Shown: positions 16,014 through 23,545, counted from the stretch's first letter. The stretch is DNA of 49,118 bases from Candidatus Melainabacteria bacterium (GCA_016201905.1 JACQBQ010000026.1:1-49118); one strand, 5' to 3'. Notes: generated by a model from the sequence alone, not told the origin. Numbers and translations: made by a program.

Positions 16014-17816
16014 ATGAATCCAATAGCTCCTAAAATAAATGAAAGAGAACTCTTTGGATTTACTTCTCCAGACAAGTTAAGAGAAATTAATCAAAAAAAA
16101 TCCAGAGCCATGGTCAGCAAACTTACTGACTTGAAATCTGTAATAAGTAAGCTTGTTAAGGATGGCGACTATTTAGGCATTGGTGGTTTTGGAATGGATC
16201 GTATTCCAGCAGCAGCTCTACATGAAATAGTCCGTCAAAAGAAAAAAAATCTCACCCTTGCAGGGCATACTGCAACACATGATGGACAGATTCTTTGTGC
16301 AGGTAGTTGCATAGATAAAATCGATGCAGCTTATGTAGTAGGGGTTGAGCTCCTTGGACTTTCAATTAATTACAGAAGACTTTTTCAGGAAGGAAGAGTA
16401 AAAGTTACAGAATGGACAAATGCAACTCTTGCATGGCGATACAAAGCAGCAGCAATGGGATTATCATTTTTACCAGTCCGTACAATGCTTGGCACAGAAA
16501 CCATAAAACACAGTCGGGCAGTTGAATATAAATGTCCTTTTACAGGTGAAACATATGCACTTGTTCCTGCATGCTCTCCTGACATTGCAATTATTCATGT
16601 ACCAAGAGCAGACAAGTTTGGAAACTGCCAGATAGACGGAATCACTGTTTCAGACAGTGATCTTGCTCGTGCTTCAAAAAAAGTAATTATCACTGCTGAA
16701 GAAATCATTACAACAGAACAAATTAGATCAGAGCCTGAAAGAACAATTATTCCTTATTATTGCGTAGATGCTGTAGTCCATATTCCATACGGATCCTATC
16801 CATGCAATATGCCTGGTAAATATTATTTTGATCTTGATCATCTGAATGAATGGAGTCAGGCAGAAAAAGACCTAAACAATTTTGAAAAGTTTTTAGAAAA
16901 ATATATTTATAGCGTTAAAGACTGGCAGGAATACTTAGAAAGATGTGGCGGAAAAAAAAGATTAGCAGAATTAAGAGCAATGGAGTTGCTTGAAAGCACA
17001 GACAGTATCCACGTCATTGCTTCGCCTTTGGCTCGCAATGACGTAACACACAGTTATAACATGGTTGAATTTATGATCTGTGCAGCAAGCAGGGTTCTGG
17101 AAGACAATAAAACTATTGTAGTTGGAACTGGTTTACCAATGCTTGCAGCCATGCTTGCACAAAAAACTCATGCACCAAATCTTTTAATGATGTTTGAAGC
17201 AGGCGGTATTGCACCGCTCTTGCCTGCTCTTCCTTTATCAGTAGGAGATTCAAGAACACACTATAAAAGCCTTGTAGCGACAAGCATGCCAGATATTATG
17301 GAAAGCTGTGCGCGTGGAATTGTGGATTATGCTTTTTTAGGTGGTGCACAGATAGATCGTTTTGGAAATTTAAACTCCACAATGATAGGAACTGATTACG
17401 AAAAACCAAAAGTCAGATTACCAGGAAGCGGTGGTGCAAATGATCTTGCTTCGCTTTGCTGGAATACCGTAATCATTATAAAAATGGATAAACATAAGTT
17501 TGTTGAAAAGTTAGATTTTCTTACTACACCAGGATATTTAAGTGGTAAAGGCGCAAGGGAAAAAGCAGGTTTGCCCCCAAATACAGGTCCATATAAAGTA
17601 ATCACAGACTGCTGTGTACTTAGTTTTGACAAAGAAACAAAAGAAATGCAGATTGAAAGTCTCCATCCAGGTATTACACTTGAAGAAGTACAAAACAGGT
17701 GCTCGTTTAAGATAAAAGCAGGCTCGAAACCTACCACAACACAAGAACCCACACAAAAAGAATTAGAAATACTGAGGAGAGAAATCGATCCAAAAGGACA
17801 GGTTATTTCAAAATAA
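16014..17816 (+). CDS. Fused alpha-beta CoA-transferase (glutaconate/3-oxoacid type)
   Basis: A 600-residue class I CoA-transferase in which two normally separate subunits are joined. Residues about 35-325 match subunit A (LGIGGFGMDRIPAAALHEI; LTLAGHTATHDGQIL; VPACSPDIAIIHVPRADKFGN). Residues about 346-585 match subunit B (MVEFMICAASRVL; VVGTGLPMLAAMLA; MMFEAGGIAPLLP, where the Glu is the predicted CoA-thioester nucleophile). The junction, residues 333-344 (HVIASPLARNDV), is encoded by the palindromic repeat at 17011-17044. It could transfer CoA to acetoacetate or a glutaconate-like acid; specificity is not determined. The 31-codon ORF follows its stop after 4 nt. Confidence 0.9.
   Translation: MNPIAPKINERELFGFTSPDKLREINQKKSRAMVSKLTDLKSVISKLVKDGDYLGIGGFGMDRIPAAALHEIVRQKKKNLTLAGHTATHDGQILCAGSCIDKIDAAYVVGVELLGLSINYRRLFQEGRVKVTEWTNATLAWRYKAAAMGLSFLPVRTMLGTETIKHSRAVEYKCPFTGETYALVPACSPDIAIIHVPRADKFGNCQIDGITVSDSDLARASKKVIITAEEIITTEQIRSEPERTIIPYYCVDAVVHIPYGSYPCNMPGKYYFDLDHLNEWSQAEKDLNNFEKFLEKYIYSVKDWQEYLERCGGKKRLAELRAMELLESTDSIHVIASPLARNDVTHSYNMVEFMICAASRVLEDNKTIVVGTGLPMLAAMLAQKTHAPNLLMMFEAGGIAPLLPALPLSVGDSRTHYKSLVATSMPDIMESCARGIVDYAFLGGAQIDRFGNLNSTMIGTDYEKPKVRLPGSGGANDLASLCWNTVIIIKMDKHKFVEKLDFLTTPGYLSGKGAREKAGLPPNTGPYKVITDCCVLSFDKETKEMQIESLHPGITLEEVQNRCSFKIKAGSKPTTTQEPTQKELEILRREIDPKGQVISK
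17011..17044. repeat. Palindromic repeat inserted in frame at the CoA-transferase domain junction
   Basis: The perfect 10-bp arms ACGTCATTGC (17011-17020) and GCAATGACGT (17035-17044) enclose a 14-nt loop. The right arm with its neighbour, CTCGCAATGACGT, is the exact inverse of ACGTCATTGCGAG at 12021-12033 and 48953-48965, so this is a short member of the same repeat family. It lies in frame and encodes HVIASPLARNDV between the A and B domains. Confidence 0.8.
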
Positions 17817-17820
17817 TAAT

Positions 17821-17916
17821 ATGCCGATTTTTCAAATTACTGAGATATTTCACGACTGCAAACAAAAAGCTAAAGAAACTAATTGCGGTGAAGAGACTTG
17901 TGGTGGAGATGGTTAA
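17821..17916 (+). CDS. Putative 31-residue RiPP precursor peptide with C-G-E-x-x-C-G core
   Basis: ATG at 17821 opens 31 codons ending with TAA at 17914-17916. The peptide has a hydrophobic N-terminus (MPIFQITEIF), Cys13, and a C-terminal tail KETNCGEETCGGDG with Cys22 and Cys27. It has no signal peptide. It starts 4 nt after the CoA-transferase stop and its 3' end contains the ribosome-binding site of the DUF692 gene. This is the usual place and size of a leader-core precursor for MNIO (DUF692) enzymes. C22-G-E-E-T-C27-G has the same spacing as the three C-G-E-G-K-C-G motifs in the bufferin-like protein at 44.2-44.6 kb. Weak point: no well-placed Shine-Dalgarno site (AGGACAGG is about 20 nt away), so translation would depend on re-initiation. 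No homologue was checked. Confidence 0.55.
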   Translation: MPIFQITEIFHDCKQKAKETNCGEETCGGDG

Positions 17917-17917
17917 A

Positions 17918-18760
17918 ATGCTTTCACAGAAGTTGAAAAAATTGCCATATCTTGGTGTCGGGCTTGGACTTAGAAGAGAGTTATATAATCCTATTCTTAC
18001 ACACAAAAAAGAAATTGACTGGCTGGAAATTGCTCCTGAAAACTATATCTGCCGCGGTGGAGAAATACTTCAAAGAATTATAAACACAAAAAAATATTTC
18101 TCGATCATTCCACACGGATTAAATCTTTCTATCGGAGGCACTGAGCCATTTGATCCTGTGTTAATTAATAATGTAAAGGAGTTTTTCAAGCTTATTAATC
18201 CGCCATGGTTTAGTGATCACCTGTGTTTTAACTATGTTGAGAAGACTTACATTCATGATTTAATCCCATTGCCATTTAACAAAGCTACTGTAAAACATGT
18301 TGCAGGCAGGATTAAAAAAATTGAAGACATTTTTCAGATTCCATTTCTAATTGAAAACCCTTCATATTATATGGTTTTAGATAATGAAATAAATGAGGCT
18401 GAGTTTATTTCTAAAATAGTTGAAAAGGCTGATTGTGGGCTGCTCTTAGACATAAACAATGTCTACGTAAACAGCCAAAATCACAAGTATAATCCAGTAG
18501 GTTTCCTTGACAGCTTACCACTTGAAAGAACTGTACAAGTTCACATTGCAGGACATTTAAATAAAGGAAAGATTATTATAGATACTCATGGAGAATCTAT
18601 CATTAATCAGGTTTATGAATTATTCAAAGAGTTACTTAAAAGGTGTTCTCCAAAAGCAATATTGCTTGAACGTGATTTCAATTTTCCAAAATTTTCAGAG
18701 CTTTTATATGAAATTAAAAAAATTAGGACTATAATGAAGTCTATAAAAAAGGCTGCATGA
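17918..18760 (+). CDS. DUF692 / MNIO multinuclear iron oxidative enzyme (MbnB/TglH/HvfB/BufB family)
   Basis: A 280-residue TIM-barrel protein of the DUF692 family. Known members are iron-dependent oxygenases that modify cysteines of ribosomal peptides (methanobactin MbnB, TglH, bufferin synthases). The N-terminal glycine motif GVGLGLR is present, as are the expected metal ligands: PHGLNLS (His66), SDHL (Asp100, His101), IENPS (Glu146), LLLDINNVYVN (Asp178 and Asn181), VHIAGH (His209, His213), DTHGE (Asp222, His224) and LLERD (Glu251). ATG at 17918 is chosen because GGAG at 17905-17908 stands 9 nt before it; a GTG 30 nt upstream has no such site. The DUF2063 gene overlaps its stop (ATGA). Confidence 0.92.
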   Translation: MLSQKLKKLPYLGVGLGLRRELYNPILTHKKEIDWLEIAPENYICRGGEILQRIINTKKYFSIIPHGLNLSIGGTEPFDPVLINNVKEFFKLINPPWFSDHLCFNYVEKTYIHDLIPLPFNKATVKHVAGRIKKIEDIFQIPFLIENPSYYMVLDNEINEAEFISKIVEKADCGLLLDINNVYVNSQNHKYNPVGFLDSLPLERTVQVHIAGHLNKGKIIIDTHGESIINQVYELFKELLKRCSPKAILLERDFNFPKFSELLYEIKKIRTIMKSIKKAA

Positions 18761-19530
18761 AGGTGAAAAAAAATTTAAAGCAAACTTTAAAAATCGTTAA
18801 AGATTTAATTTTATTTGACTCAGCCTGGAATAAGAGAAACAAAATTAAGCACATAGATAAAAAAGCTATAAGCAAACTTGAAACATATAGAAATCTTGTG
18901 AGAACTTCCCTCTTTGATCTTATTAATAATATATATCCAAATACCTGCAAGGCAATAGGAAAGAAGTTGGATAATCTTCTTCCCAAATACATAGAAAAAT
19001 ATCCTCCATCTTCACCTATTTTAATTAAAGCAGCTGAATACTTTCCACAATTTTTACAGACAGAAAAAAGCATAATGAAAAAATATCCTTTCATCAGCGA
19101 GCTTGCCCTTTATGAATGGCTTGAAGTAGACGTTTATGAGAGAGAGGAAGACAAAGAAGTTGGAAGACATAAGAACAAAGGAAAAAACAACCTTGTATTA
19201 AATCCTGTTCATGAAATGTGTACTTTTCAATATGCAGTTCCTGAAATATGCGAAAACATTGAGGATGGAAGAAAATTAGGAAAGATAAAAAAATCACCAA
19301 CAAATGTTTTTATATATAGAGATCCAAAAAATCTATCAGTTAGATTTATGGAGCTTTCTTTAGGAACACTTAATTTTATTGAGCTGCTTAAATCAGGCTT
19401 CCCTACTGATATGGTAGCAATGCTCCTTGCAAATCATTATAATATTGATGAAAACAATCTTCAACATTTTTACAGCGAGATAAATAAATTAGTTAAAACA
19501 TTAATAAAAAGCAGAATACTTATCCAGTAA
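18757..19530 (+). CDS. DUF2063 / HvfC-MbnC-like MNIO partner protein
   Basis: A 257-residue protein whose ATG overlaps the MNIO stop as ATGA, showing translational coupling. The N-terminal domain matches DUF2063: YRNLVRTSLFDLINNIYPNTCKAIG, then a YIEKYPPSSPILIKAAEYFPQFL stretch and the ELALYEWLEVDV helix. The C-terminal half contains 'FQYAVPEICENI', comparable to the LxxYPVxxI region of HvfC, and a winged-helix-like end. In studied systems the DUF2063 or MbnC-type partner binds the precursor and presents it to the MNIO enzyme. The insert at about residues 130-150 is very rich in Lys and Glu. The 3' end overlaps the convergent CcdA gene by 11 nt. Confidence 0.85.
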   Translation: MKVKKNLKQTLKIVKDLILFDSAWNKRNKIKHIDKKAISKLETYRNLVRTSLFDLINNIYPNTCKAIGKKLDNLLPKYIEKYPPSSPILIKAAEYFPQFLQTEKSIMKKYPFISELALYEWLEVDVYEREEDKEVGRHKNKGKNNLVLNPVHEMCTFQYAVPEICENIEDGRKLGKIKKSPTNVFIYRDPKNLSVRFMELSLGTLNFIELLKSGFPTDMVAMLLANHYNIDENNLQHFYSEINKLVKTLIKSRILIQ

Positions 19531-20227
19531 ACCACCTGATGCCAGAGTATAAATAAAATACACCAAGAATTCCAAGAATAACACTACTTACAACTGATAC
19601 GATTTTCGAATGTCTCTTAAAAAAGTCAAACTGCTTTGCAAACCCAGCAAACAAACTGGTTGCAAAGATTATACCGGTATAGCCAATAGAATATGCAATC
19701 ATAATCATTGAGCCATTTATTAAAGATCCGCTAGCACTTGACAGGGCTAAAATAGCAAATAGTATTGGACTAGCACAGGGAGAGCTTACTAGTGCAAAAG
19801 CAACCCCAACAATAAAAGGTCCACCATTTGGAATATTAGTTATAAATTGTGGCAAAGGCAATTTTATAACTTCAAGTACTGATAAAGCCATAAACAAAAT
19901 AAATATTCCAATGATACAGTTAACATAACCACGAAACTCAATCATAACAAAGCTTGCAAATGATGCGAACAAACCCATCAGGCTAAAAATTATTGCAGCA
20001 CCAAAGCAAAATAAAAAAGATTGTTTTACTGCATGAGCTCTTGAAGTAATTTGGCTTGCTCCAATATAACTTAAATACAAAGGTATCATTGGAAGAACAC
20101 ATGGGGTTAGGCTTGCTGCAAGTCCGCCTCCAAAAGCTAAAAGTATAAGTACTGGTAGAGGTAATCCATGACTTGCCTGTAAAAAATTTGATACGGACTG
20201 CTCAAAGCTGCTAAAAAAAGATTCCAT
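19520..20227 (-). CDS. CcdA-type thiol:disulfide transmembrane electron carrier
   Basis: A 235-residue integral membrane protein with six hydrophobic segments, of the CcdA/DsbD-gamma family, which carries reducing electrons from cytosolic thioredoxin across the membrane. The two redox cysteines lie in the family motifs SLTPCVLPMIPLY (first helix) and LVSSPCASPILF (fourth helix). ATG at 20227 is preferred; the longer frame begins with TTG and adds seven residues. It is divergent from the thioredoxin-like lipoprotein, its likely outer partner, and its 3' end meets the MNIO partner gene. Confidence 0.9.
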   Translation of the reverse strand: MESFFSSFEQSVSNFLQASHGLPLPVLILLAFGGGLAASLTPCVLPMIPLYLSYIGASQITSRAHAVKQSFLFCFGAAIIFSLMGLFASFASFVMIEFRGYVNCIIGIFILFMALSVLEVIKLPLPQFITNIPNGGPFIVGVAFALVSSPCASPILFAILALSSASGSLINGSMIMIAYSIGYTGIIFATSLFAGFAKQFDFFKRHSKIVSVVSSVILGILGVFYLYSGIRWFTG

Positions 20228-20287
20228 AGTTATAATCTTACTATGCAATAGAATATAAAGTATATAGTTAAAATAAAGATCACAGCA

Positions 20288-20734
20288 ATGAGAAAAATAA
20301 TTTTAATTTTTTTTAGTTTTTTACTAACCGTTACATTAAGCGGTTGTTCTTCCATGAAGAGAACTTCACCAGAAGAAATTGAGAAGATTACAAAGAAAGT
20401 CAACAATTCAAAACTAATACTTCTTGATATTTACCACGATAGGTGTGAGAGCTGTAAGTACATTGACCCTGTAATTGAAAAACTTAAAGTCAAATATTCT
20501 GATAATCCTGCTATTGTCTTTTTAAGATATGATATTTCAAACCCATTTACAATATTTGACTCAAGAAAAATTGCAAAACAAGTAGGTTTAGAAAACATAT
20601 ATAGAGCACAAAGATTTAGCGGTATTGTATTATTTATAGATGCGAAAAATAAGCAAACTTCAGATACTTTAATTAGTGAGTATAATTTAGATAAATACAT
20701 TGAAATAATAGAAAAGAGGTTAAATGCAACATAA
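20288..20734 (+). CDS. Thioredoxin-like lipoprotein with CESC motif
   Basis: A 148-residue protein with a lipoprotein signal peptide (lipobox LSGC, Cys20). A thioredoxin-fold domain follows: 'SKLILLDIYHDRCESCKYID' with the C-x-x-C pair Cys53/Cys56. The cis-Pro loop expected near residue 110 is not obvious (RFSGIVLFID in place of a T-P strand), so its chemistry may be unusual. It would sit on the outer face of the membrane and accept electrons from CcdA, encoded next door and divergent. The ferredoxin gene begins inside its 3' end, an 11-nt overlap. Confidence 0.8.
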   Translation: MRKIILIFFSFLLTVTLSGCSSMKRTSPEEIEKITKKVNNSKLILLDIYHDRCESCKYIDPVIEKLKVKYSDNPAIVFLRYDISNPFTIFDSRKIAKQVGLENIYRAQRFSGIVLFIDAKNKQTSDTLISEYNLDKYIEIIEKRLNAT

Positions 20735-21035
20735 TATTCCATATGAAAAACACATTTTAGTCTGTATAAATGAAACCTGTAAAATGCAGGGAAGTGAAAA
20801 AGTTTTTGAAAAGCTTAAAGCCAGGATTAAAGAACTAAACCTTAAAAAGAAATATAGACCTTCGAGAGTTGTTTGCCTGGGGCTCTGCGGAAAAGGTCCA
20901 AATGTAGCCATATGGCCTGAAGGAACTGTATATTGTGGTTTTAATGAGTCCAATGTAGAAGATTTAATCCAAAAACATTTATTAGGTGGAGAAACTTTAA
21001 CAGAACTCTTGTATAAGGAAAGCAAGCCAAGTTAA
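20724..21035 (+). CDS. Thioredoxin-fold [2Fe-2S] ferredoxin
   Basis: A 103-residue protein of the thioredoxin-like 2Fe-2S ferredoxin family (NuoE C-terminal domain/Aquifex Fd type). Four candidate ligands are in family positions: VCINETCKMQGS, then VVCLGLCGKGPNVAIWPEGTVYCGF. It starts inside the preceding thioredoxin-like gene, so the two are translationally coupled. It is a small cytosolic electron carrier. The partner is unknown; the neighbouring MNIO enzyme needs reduced iron, which makes a link attractive but unproven. Confidence 0.87.
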   Translation: MQHNIPYEKHILVCINETCKMQGSEKVFEKLKARIKELNLKKKYRPSRVVCLGLCGKGPNVAIWPEGTVYCGFNESNVEDLIQKHLLGGETLTELLYKESKPS

Positions 21036-21045
21036 AATATAGACT

Positions 21046-21225
21046 ATGAATAAGCCATTTACATTTATACTTGTTTTAGTTTTAGCAATAGCTGGATGCC
21101 AAGGTTGTTCTTTTATAAAAGAACATTTCCTAAATAAGCAAGCAGAAAAAGGGCAGGGGCAGGATCAAAACCAAGAAGAACAAAGACAGCCAGAGCAAAT
21201 ACCTGTTAATCCTCAGCACTCTTAA
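21046..21225 (+). CDS. Small lipoprotein, 59 aa
   Basis: ATG at 21046 gives 59 codons ending with TAA at 21223-21225. The N-terminus is a lipoprotein signal peptide (FILVLVLAIAGC, lipobox Cys18) with a second Cys three residues later (CQGC). The rest is hydrophilic and rich in Gln, Glu and Lys (for example GQGQDQNQEEQRQPEQ). It starts 10 nt after the ferredoxin stop, so it is probably the last gene of that operon. No function can be assigned. Codon use and the clean lipobox support a real gene. Confidence 0.55.
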   Translation: MNKPFTFILVLVLAIAGCQGCSFIKEHFLNKQAEKGQGQDQNQEEQRQPEQIPVNPQHS

Positions 21226-21263
21226 ATTTCCTGTAAGCCTACTATAGCAAACTTCCATTTACT

Positions 21264-21809
21264 TTATTTTGCTTTTACATTAACTGTATTTGATTCTTGT
21301 CCATCAGGGTTTTGTACTTTTAATTTATGAACACCAACAGAATCCAGTATAAAATCAATTACAAGCTTAACGTTTGACTTAAATGTAGTCATAACTTCAT
21401 TGTCATCAATAAAAGCTTTGGCACCACTTATAAAATTTTTACCCATTATAGAAACCATTGACTCTACATTAACTTTTACACTTTTTGGTTTTACTCTTTT
21501 TATTTGTGGCTTGGGCGTTTGCTCAGCACCTGGTGGAAGTACTCCATCGATCGGTTTTTTAAATAAATTTGGAAACTTTGTTACAAGTTCATCAGTAATC
21601 TTAAACCCAGCCTGCTGAAATGCTTTTCCAAATTCATTTGTCGGCCCACCACCATTGGGACTAATGTGACAGACTGAACAATCTCCATGCCTTGATGGTA
21701 AGGATCTTTTATCATTGTCATACTTTAACTGGCAGTTTGAAAAAGCCAATGCATGATTTATAAATAATATGCTAAGTAAGCTTGTTATTGTAATTTGTTT
21801 AAAGTGCAT
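21264..21809 (-). CDS. Secreted heme-motif (CxxCH) protein with C-terminal TIG-like domain
   Basis: A 181-residue protein with a signal peptide ('MHFKQITITSLLSILFINHA'), one heme c-binding motif (GDCSVCHISPNGGG, near residue 45) and a C-terminal IPT/TIG-like immunoglobulin domain (SVKVNVESMVSIMGKNFISGAKAFID and so on, about residues 105-180). The heme-side sequence NGGGPTNEFGKAFQQAGF resembles small secreted c-type cytochromes where a protein ends in FxxxG. A good AGGAGAG site precedes the ATG. CcdA, 1.5 kb away, is the type of protein that keeps apocytochrome thiols reduced. Confidence 0.7.
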   Translation of the reverse strand: MHFKQITITSLLSILFINHALAFSNCQLKYDNDKRSLPSRHGDCSVCHISPNGGGPTNEFGKAFQQAGFKITDELVTKFPNLFKKPIDGVLPPGAEQTPKPQIKRVKPKSVKVNVESMVSIMGKNFISGAKAFIDDNEVMTTFKSNVKLVIDFILDSVGVHKLKVQNPDGQESNTVNVKAK

Positions 21810-21862
21810 TTAAGTTTTCTCTCCTGGTTCATTTTATAATACAAACTATATTATATATTTCA

Positions 21863-23197
21863 ATGAATTATAAAAGTAATTACAAACAAAGAACCTATTT
21901 AGATCCAATTCATGGGCCTATTCAGTTAAATTTAAACGATCCTACTGATAATTTGCTTGCACAAATTATAGACACTAAAGAATTTCAAAGACTAAGAAGA
22001 GTCAGACAAATGGGTTCAGCTTGTTTTACTTTTCATGGTGCAGAACATACTCGTTTTGGCCACAGTTTAGGAGCATTATTTATTGCAAAAAAAATGGTAA
22101 GCCATTTGTCTAATTTTCTCTCAGAAATTAATGATTTTAAAACTGAAATATTCACTTGTGCCTTATTACATGACATTGGGCATGGACCTTTTAGCCACAC
22201 AGCAGAAAAGTTGACTGGTCTTGCTCATGAAAACTGGACAAAAAAAATTATTTCGGGAAATTCAGAAGTTAATTCTTTACTTAAGGCTTTCAGAGCAGAT
22301 TTGCCAGAAAAAATAATTAAAATCTTTGAGTACAACGCAAGCCCTTTATATTTAAGTCAGATTATTTCTGGTTATATTGACTGTGACAGGTTGGATTATT
22401 TACATAGAGATTCATTTTTTGTAGGAGTTCCTTATGGACTTACTGGAGAAGAAAGGATAATTTCATCACTGGAAATAGACCCAGGTAGGGGTAAGGTAAC
22501 CTCGCCTCTACTTGTCATAAATGAGACCATCGGATTAGATGCTGTAATCCATTACCTTCATGCCAGGTATTCAATGTACCAGCAAGTCTATCAGCATAAA
22601 AAAAATCTTTCTTGTGATTTCTTACTGAGAAAGATTTGTAATCGCATAAAAGAAACTTGCTTAAAAAATACCTCACAATCTTTACATGACTGGTTAAACC
22701 CAGAAAATAGAACTATTGAGAAAATTAATCTCGATTCATACTTACTCATAGATGACTATTCACTGACAACATTTATTCAAAATCTGGCCTGTGATTCACA
22801 AACAGATACAATACTAAAAGATTTATCAAATCGTTTTATGTCACGTAAGCTGTTTAAATCACTTGAATTCAGGCAAGAAATTACAAAAGATAAAATTAAC
22901 GACATATTAGAAAAAATAAGACTTATTTCAAAAGCAAAGGGCATTGACCCAGACTATTATTTAGGCACAGAACAGTCAGGAACAAAGCCATATGAGCCTT
23001 ACCAAGTTACAGGCCATAAAACCGGTAAAGCAATTTTCATAAAACAACAAAATGGAAATATTAAAGAGCTTTCTGAAATTTCAGGATTAGTAAAGGCATT
23101 AAGCCAGGAGAACATTGTAAAAACATGTCTTATATTCAAGCCAGAGTTAGAGGATGAAATAAAGAACACTAAAGGTTTTCAAGAGCTATTTAAATAA
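21863..23197 (+). CDS. HD-domain phosphohydrolase (dNTPase/SAMHD1-like)
   Basis: A 444-residue metal-dependent phosphohydrolase. It opens with YLDPIHGPIQLN, then EFQRLRRVRQMG and the HD motifs: AEHTRFGHSLG (first metal His), LLHDIGHGPFSH (His-Asp pair) and DCDRLDYLHRDS (last Asp). This order is that of the YdhJ/SAMHD1-like group, whose members hydrolyse deoxynucleoside triphosphates. Length is typical. Ends just before tRNA-Ala. Substrate specificity is not shown by the sequence. Confidence 0.9.
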   Translation: MNYKSNYKQRTYLDPIHGPIQLNLNDPTDNLLAQIIDTKEFQRLRRVRQMGSACFTFHGAEHTRFGHSLGALFIAKKMVSHLSNFLSEINDFKTEIFTCALLHDIGHGPFSHTAEKLTGLAHENWTKKIISGNSEVNSLLKAFRADLPEKIIKIFEYNASPLYLSQIISGYIDCDRLDYLHRDSFFVGVPYGLTGEERIISSLEIDPGRGKVTSPLLVINETIGLDAVIHYLHARYSMYQQVYQHKKNLSCDFLLRKICNRIKETCLKNTSQSLHDWLNPENRTIEKINLDSYLLIDDYSLTTFIQNLACDSQTDTILKDLSNRFMSRKLFKSLEFRQEITKDKINDILEKIRLISKAKGIDPDYYLGTEQSGTKPYEPYQVTGHKTGKAIFIKQQNGNIKELSEISGLVKALSQENIVKTCLIFKPELEDEIKNTKGFQELFK

Positions 23198-23198
23198 A

Positions 23199-23220
23199 TG
23201 TAGAAGCATAGCATGCTACA
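23199..23220 (+). terminator. Weak hairpin after the HD-domain gene
   Basis: TGTA (23199-23202) and GCAT pair with ATGC and TACA (ending 23220) around a small loop, with a 3-nt bulge in the left arm. No uridine run follows, so it is at best a weak terminator between the HD gene and the tRNA promoter. Confidence 0.25.
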
Positions 23221-23234
23221 TCTCTACCGTAAGA

Positions 23235-23240
23235 TATAAT
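23235..23240 (+). promoter_or_regulatory. Probable -10 box for tRNA-Ala
   Basis: A perfect TATAAT lies 18 nt upstream of the first tRNA base, a normal distance for a tRNA promoter. No strong -35 is seen. Confidence 0.5.
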
Positions 23241-23257
23241 TAATCTCTGCCCTCTAA

Positions 23258-23330
23258 GGGCTCATAGCTCAGTTGGTAGAGCGCCTGGTTTGCATCCAGG
23301 AGGTCAGGAGTTCGAGTCTCCTTGGGTCCA
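23258..23330 (+). tRNA. tRNA-Ala (anticodon UGC)
   Basis: A 73-nt cloverleaf. The acceptor GGGCTCA pairs with TGGGTCC (with G-T pairs), the D-arm is AGCTCAGTTGGTAGAGC, and the anticodon stem CCTGG/CCAGG holds the loop TTTGCAT with anticodon TGC at 23291-23293. The T-arm contains TTCGAGT. The 3' CCA is not encoded; the gene ends with discriminator A. A downstream small gene begins 20 nt later and may be co-transcribed. Confidence 0.96.
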
Positions 23331-23350
23331 AGTCATTTCAGGAAATAAAA

Positions 23351-23545
23351 ATGAGGATCTATAAACAAGATGCAAAAGCTTTTTTCTGCACTATGTTCAA
23401 TATAGGCTGGAGTGCTTTTCGCCACCCGTTTAAAACGACCCTCATTGACTGGGAGACTGGAAAGACAATAGGACACTACTCTCAAGAAGAGTTACACACA
23501 CAAGACAAAAACAGTGAAGACCAGAACCCAGAGAAGACTACATGA
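23351..23545 (+). CDS. Small hypothetical protein, 64 aa
   Basis: ATG at 23351 is preceded by CAGGAAATAAAA, a reasonable ribosome-binding site. A longer frame starting at 23273 would run through the tRNA and is rejected. The 64-residue product begins MRIYKQDAKAFFCTMFNIGW and has an amphipathic N-terminal half and a very polar C-terminus. No domain is recognised. Its stop overlaps the ATG of the AEC transporter gene (ATGA), which supports translation and a shared mRNA. Confidence 0.55.
   Translation: MRIYKQDAKAFFCTMFNIGWSAFRHPFKTTLIDWETGKTIGHYSQEELHTQDKNSEDQNPEKTT

Noticed and set aside
17888-17917. GTG at 17888 as start of the DUF692 protein
   Set aside because: It has no ribosome-binding site; GGAG at 17905-17908 fits the ATG at 17918, and homologues begin close to the GVGLGLR motif.
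23273-23350. N-terminal extension of the small ORF at 23351 (frame opens at 23273)
   Set aside because: It runs through tRNA-Ala; ATG at 23351 has its own ribosome-binding site.
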